Source: Streptomyces hyaluromycini (GTDB lineage: Bacteria > Actinomycetota > Actinomycetes > Streptomycetales > Streptomycetaceae). From it: 64,000 bases of DNA. Position numbers and translations under genes: made by a program. This document shows, piece by piece, positions 61,995 to 64,000 of this stretch. The stretch is from NCBI RefSeq assembly GCF_002217755.1, contig NZ_BCFL01000022.1, positions 310,001-374,000 on the forward strand, read 5' to 3'. Numbering within the stretch: the first letter of the stretch is position 1; every line of letters starts with the position of its first letter. The notes beneath the pieces are model-generated. The model searched no databases and was not told the origin of the DNA. It was given only the letters and a program-made list of their open reading frames with translations.

Positions 61995-62819
61995 ATGAAA
62001 CTGACCGTCGACCAGCTCCACATCACCCTGGACCGCACCCCGATCCTGCGCGACGTGAGCCTCGAAGCCCGCAAGGGCGACATCGTCGGCCTCGTCGGGC
62101 CCAACGGCAGCGGCAAAAGCACCCTGCTGCGCGCCGTCTACCGCTCGCTGCGCCCGGCGGACGGCGCCGTCCGGGTCGGCGAGGACGACGTCTGGGCACT
62201 GTCCCCCCGGGCCGCCGCACGCCGTACCGCGGCCGTCCTCCAGGACGCGGGCGGCAACACCACGGGCCTGACCGTCACCGAGATCGTCGCCCTCGGCCGC
62301 GCCCCCCACCACGGCCTGCTGGGCCGCGACGGCGCCGAGGACCACCGGGCCGTGACGGACGCCGTCGACCGCTGCGGCGTACGGCCCTTCGCGGACCGCG
62401 ACTACGCATCCCTGTCCGGCGGCGAACGCCAACGCGTGCTGTTGGCCCGCGCGTTGGCCCAGAACCCCCGGCTCCTGGTCCTGGACGAACTCACCAACCA
62501 CCTCGACATCCGGGCCCGCTTCGAGCTGCTGGACCTCATCCGGGCCACCGGGATCACCACCCTCGCCGTCCTGCACGACCTCGACCTGGCCGCCCGCCTC
62601 TGCGACCACCTGGCCGTCCTGTACGAAGGATCCGTGGTCGCGGCGGGACCGGTCCTCGACGTGCTGACCCCGCAGATCCTCGCGGACGTCTTCGGCGTCC
62701 GCGCCCGCACCGAACGCCATGCCGACGGCGTCATCCGCATCACGTACGAGGCCCAGCCGCTCGCACACCAGGACGCCCCGGACGTCGTGAGCGCCGACAC
62801 GCACCCCAGCCCGGCCTGA
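61995..62819 (+). CDS. Siderophore-type ABC transporter ATPase
   Basis: 274-aa FecE/FhuC-type nucleotide-binding protein. Walker A GPNGSGKST, signature LSGGERQRV, Walker B LLVLDELTNHLD and the switch His in LAVLHDLDLAARL. It starts 5 bases after the permease stop and completes the importer. Confidence 0.93.
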   Translation: MKLTVDQLHITLDRTPILRDVSLEARKGDIVGLVGPNGSGKSTLLRAVYRSLRPADGAVRVGEDDVWALSPRAAARRTAAVLQDAGGNTTGLTVTEIVALGRAPHHGLLGRDGAEDHRAVTDAVDRCGVRPFADRDYASLSGGERQRVLLARALAQNPRLLVLDELTNHLDIRARFELLDLIRATGITTLAVLHDLDLAARLCDHLAVLYEGSVVAAGPVLDVLTPQILADVFGVRARTERHADGVIRITYEAQPLAHQDAPDVVSADTHPSPA

Positions 62820-62878
62820 ACGCGGGGACGTTCCCTTCCGTAAGAGACAACGAGCCCATCCCTACCAGGAGTTGACCG

Positions 62879-63721
62879 GTGCCCCTCAGGAGTCGCGGCG
62901 GCGTGCCCGGCCCGGCGTCCCGCACGACGTCGGCCGCAGCGAACGGCGTCGGCCTGCGTCCGCTGCGGGCGGGCGTCTTCGCGGCCGTCTGCGTGGTCAC
63001 GACATCGCTCGGGCACTCCCTCATGTCCGGTGACCTGCTGCCCTGGTGGGCGCTGGGGGCGGCGTTCGCCGGAACGGCCACGGTGGCCTGGCGGCTTACG
63101 GGGCGCGAACGCGGTGCCCCGACGGTGGTCGGGGTCACGGCGGTGGCCCAAGGGCTGCTGCACCTGTGGTTCGACCTGGCCCACGCACTCGTCCGGGTGC
63201 CGTCCGGTGCGTCCGGACGGGCGGCCGCCTCCGGAATGAACCACGCGATGGGCTTCTCCGGATCCGGCATGGTCATGCGCATGAGCCACTCGGGCATGGA
63301 GATGGACCCCTCCGGTATGGCGATGGCGCACACCGGGACGACGGGCGCTGCGAAGCTCCTGCCGACGGGATCGGTGCTGCTGCACCAGGGCTCGGCCGGA
63401 ATGTTCCTGGCACATCTGCTGGCCGCCGTCGTCTGCGGCCTTTGGCTGTGGCGCGGTGAGACGGCGGCCCACCGGATGGCCCGGGCCCTTGCCGTCACCC
63501 TGCTGGCTCCCTTGCGACGCGTCAGCCGCATGCTCGCGGGCCCGGTGCCCGGTCGGCGCGCTCGCGTCACCCGCCGCCCGGCCGAGGCCACCGCGCAGGC
63601 GCCGCCCGCCACCTCCGCCGTACTGCGGCACGCTGTCATCCGCAGGGGCCCGCCACGGGCCGGTTCGGCAGTCCGCTCACTGCTGAAGACTACCGGCCCG
63701 CTGTCCGCCGTACCCCTCTGA
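62879..63721 (+). CDS. Met/His-rich multi-pass membrane protein, paralog 3
   Basis: 280-aa third copy of the family at 40953 and 46567. Shared features: GVFAAVCVVTTSLGHSLMSGD, WWALGAAFAGTATVAW, a Met/His-rich loop (MNHAMGFSGSGMVMRMSHSG, then MEMDPSGMAMAH), MFLAHLLAAVVCGLWLWRGE and the tail RRGPPRAGSAV. It has a longer N-terminus and C-terminal tail. GGAG lies about 9 bases before the GTG. It follows the importer by 59 bases, linking copper-type proteins to the isonitrile locus. No sigma gene is next to it. Confidence 0.72.
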   Translation: MPLRSRGGVPGPASRTTSAAANGVGLRPLRAGVFAAVCVVTTSLGHSLMSGDLLPWWALGAAFAGTATVAWRLTGRERGAPTVVGVTAVAQGLLHLWFDLAHALVRVPSGASGRAAASGMNHAMGFSGSGMVMRMSHSGMEMDPSGMAMAHTGTTGAAKLLPTGSVLLHQGSAGMFLAHLLAAVVCGLWLWRGETAAHRMARALAVTLLAPLRRVSRMLAGPVPGRRARVTRRPAEATAQAPPATSAVLRHAVIRRGPPRAGSAVRSLLKTTGPLSAVPL

Positions 63722-63887
63722 AGTCCGACGCGACTTCCCGGAGACGGGTACAGGGGGCGGGCCGGGTCACGCCCAGGACCTGCGCGCGCACCCGCGTGCG
63801 CAAGTCCGTCCATCCGGCTCGGCATACGCCCGCCAGCCCCTGTGCAGGCGACGGCGCGTGCTCCCCTGCCCCTCGATCGGGAGTTCC

Positions 63888-64000
63888 ATGTACCACCGCA
63901 CGTCCGCCCACCTCTCCACGCCCGGTACCCCGTCGGCGCCCGCCCCCCTTCGCCGCGCGCCCCGGCTCGCCCTCGGCACCGCTCTCGTGACCGCCCTGGC
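63888..64000 (+). CDS. Start of a secreted protein (cut by window end)
   Basis: ATG at 63888 with GGGAG upstream opens a frame with a Pro/Ser-rich start, then basic residues (LRRAPRLALGTALVTAL), the beginning of a signal peptide. It runs off the end of the window, so the product cannot be named. A YcnI or other copper-associated secreted protein would fit the context. Confidence 0.5.
   Translation, partial: MYHRTSAHLSTPGTPSAPAPLRRAPRLALGTALVTAL

Noticed and set aside
62820..62840. GGGGACGTTCCC near-palindrome after the importer ATPase gene
   Set aside because: Imperfect and short; not convincing as operator or terminator.
1..64000. tRNA, rRNA, CRISPR arrays, insertion sequences and phage genes
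   Set aside because: I looked for array-like repeats, transposase motifs and clover-leaf ends and saw none; faint signals could be missed without tools.

Overview
The window is very GC-rich, with GTG and TTG starts, 4-base stop/start overlaps, a SARP regulator, many ECF sigma factors and an NRPS cluster. All of this points to a Streptomyces-type actinomycete chromosome. I see no rRNA, tRNA, CRISPR array or insertion sequence. Function calls come from reading motifs in the sequence; no database search was run.

Region 1 (1-10.5 kb) is general accessory content. It holds a large SARP/AAA regulator, a hemerythrin plus PPOX-fold flavoprotein pair, an ECF42-type sigma factor with two DGPF (YciI) proteins, an FAD oxidoreductase and a membrane acyltransferase.

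Region 2 (10.5-25.1 kb) is a complete gene set for an actinobacterial group 1h (formerly group 5) high-affinity [NiFe]-hydrogenase. The plus strand carries maturation genes hypX, an endopeptidase gene, hypB, hypF, hypC, hypD and hypE. The converging minus strand carries a 573-residue unknown, the small and large subunits (hhyS, hhyL), a NifU-like protein, a DUF5947 protein, two very small proteins and hypA. The small subunit has Asp in place of one proximal-cluster Cys and no Tat signal. Together these genes would build an oxygen-tolerant enzyme that oxidises trace H2 in air.

Region 3 (25.5-31.2 kb) holds a maleylpyruvate isomerase-fold protein, TetR and AraC regulators, an aldehyde dehydrogenase and a Tat-exported metallo-beta-lactamase-fold hydrolase. 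Region 4 (31.2-39.5 kb) is a glycan-use locus: a LacI regulator with three near-identical palindromic operators, a sugar ABC importer lacking its own ATPase, an intracellular (alpha/alpha)6-type glycosidase and a secreted clan GH-A glycosidase with a ricin-type lectin domain. Next to it (39.5-40.8 kb) lie two decayed genes.

Region 5 (40.9-48.2 kb) is a copper island: CopZ, CopA, a PCuAC-like protein, a small Met-rich protein, and two copies of a [Met/His-rich membrane protein + ECF sigma factor] pair that bracket the CopA cassette.

Region 6 (48.3-62.8 kb) is an isonitrile lipopeptide cluster of the ScoA-E/Rv0097-0101 type. It has a C-A-PCP-R NRPS, an acyl-ACP ligase, an ACP, a FcoT-like lyase/thioesterase and a non-heme iron isonitrile-forming oxygenase. 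Additions are an MFS exporter, a KASIII with a second ACP, an Asp/Asn-hydroxylase-like gene and a siderophore-type ABC importer. A third Met-rich membrane paralog and the start of a secreted protein follow. Diisonitriles of this family bind copper, so the placement between copper genes suggests a chalkophore system: synthesis, export, re-import and copper homeostasis in one stretch. This is the most interesting hypothesis in the window.
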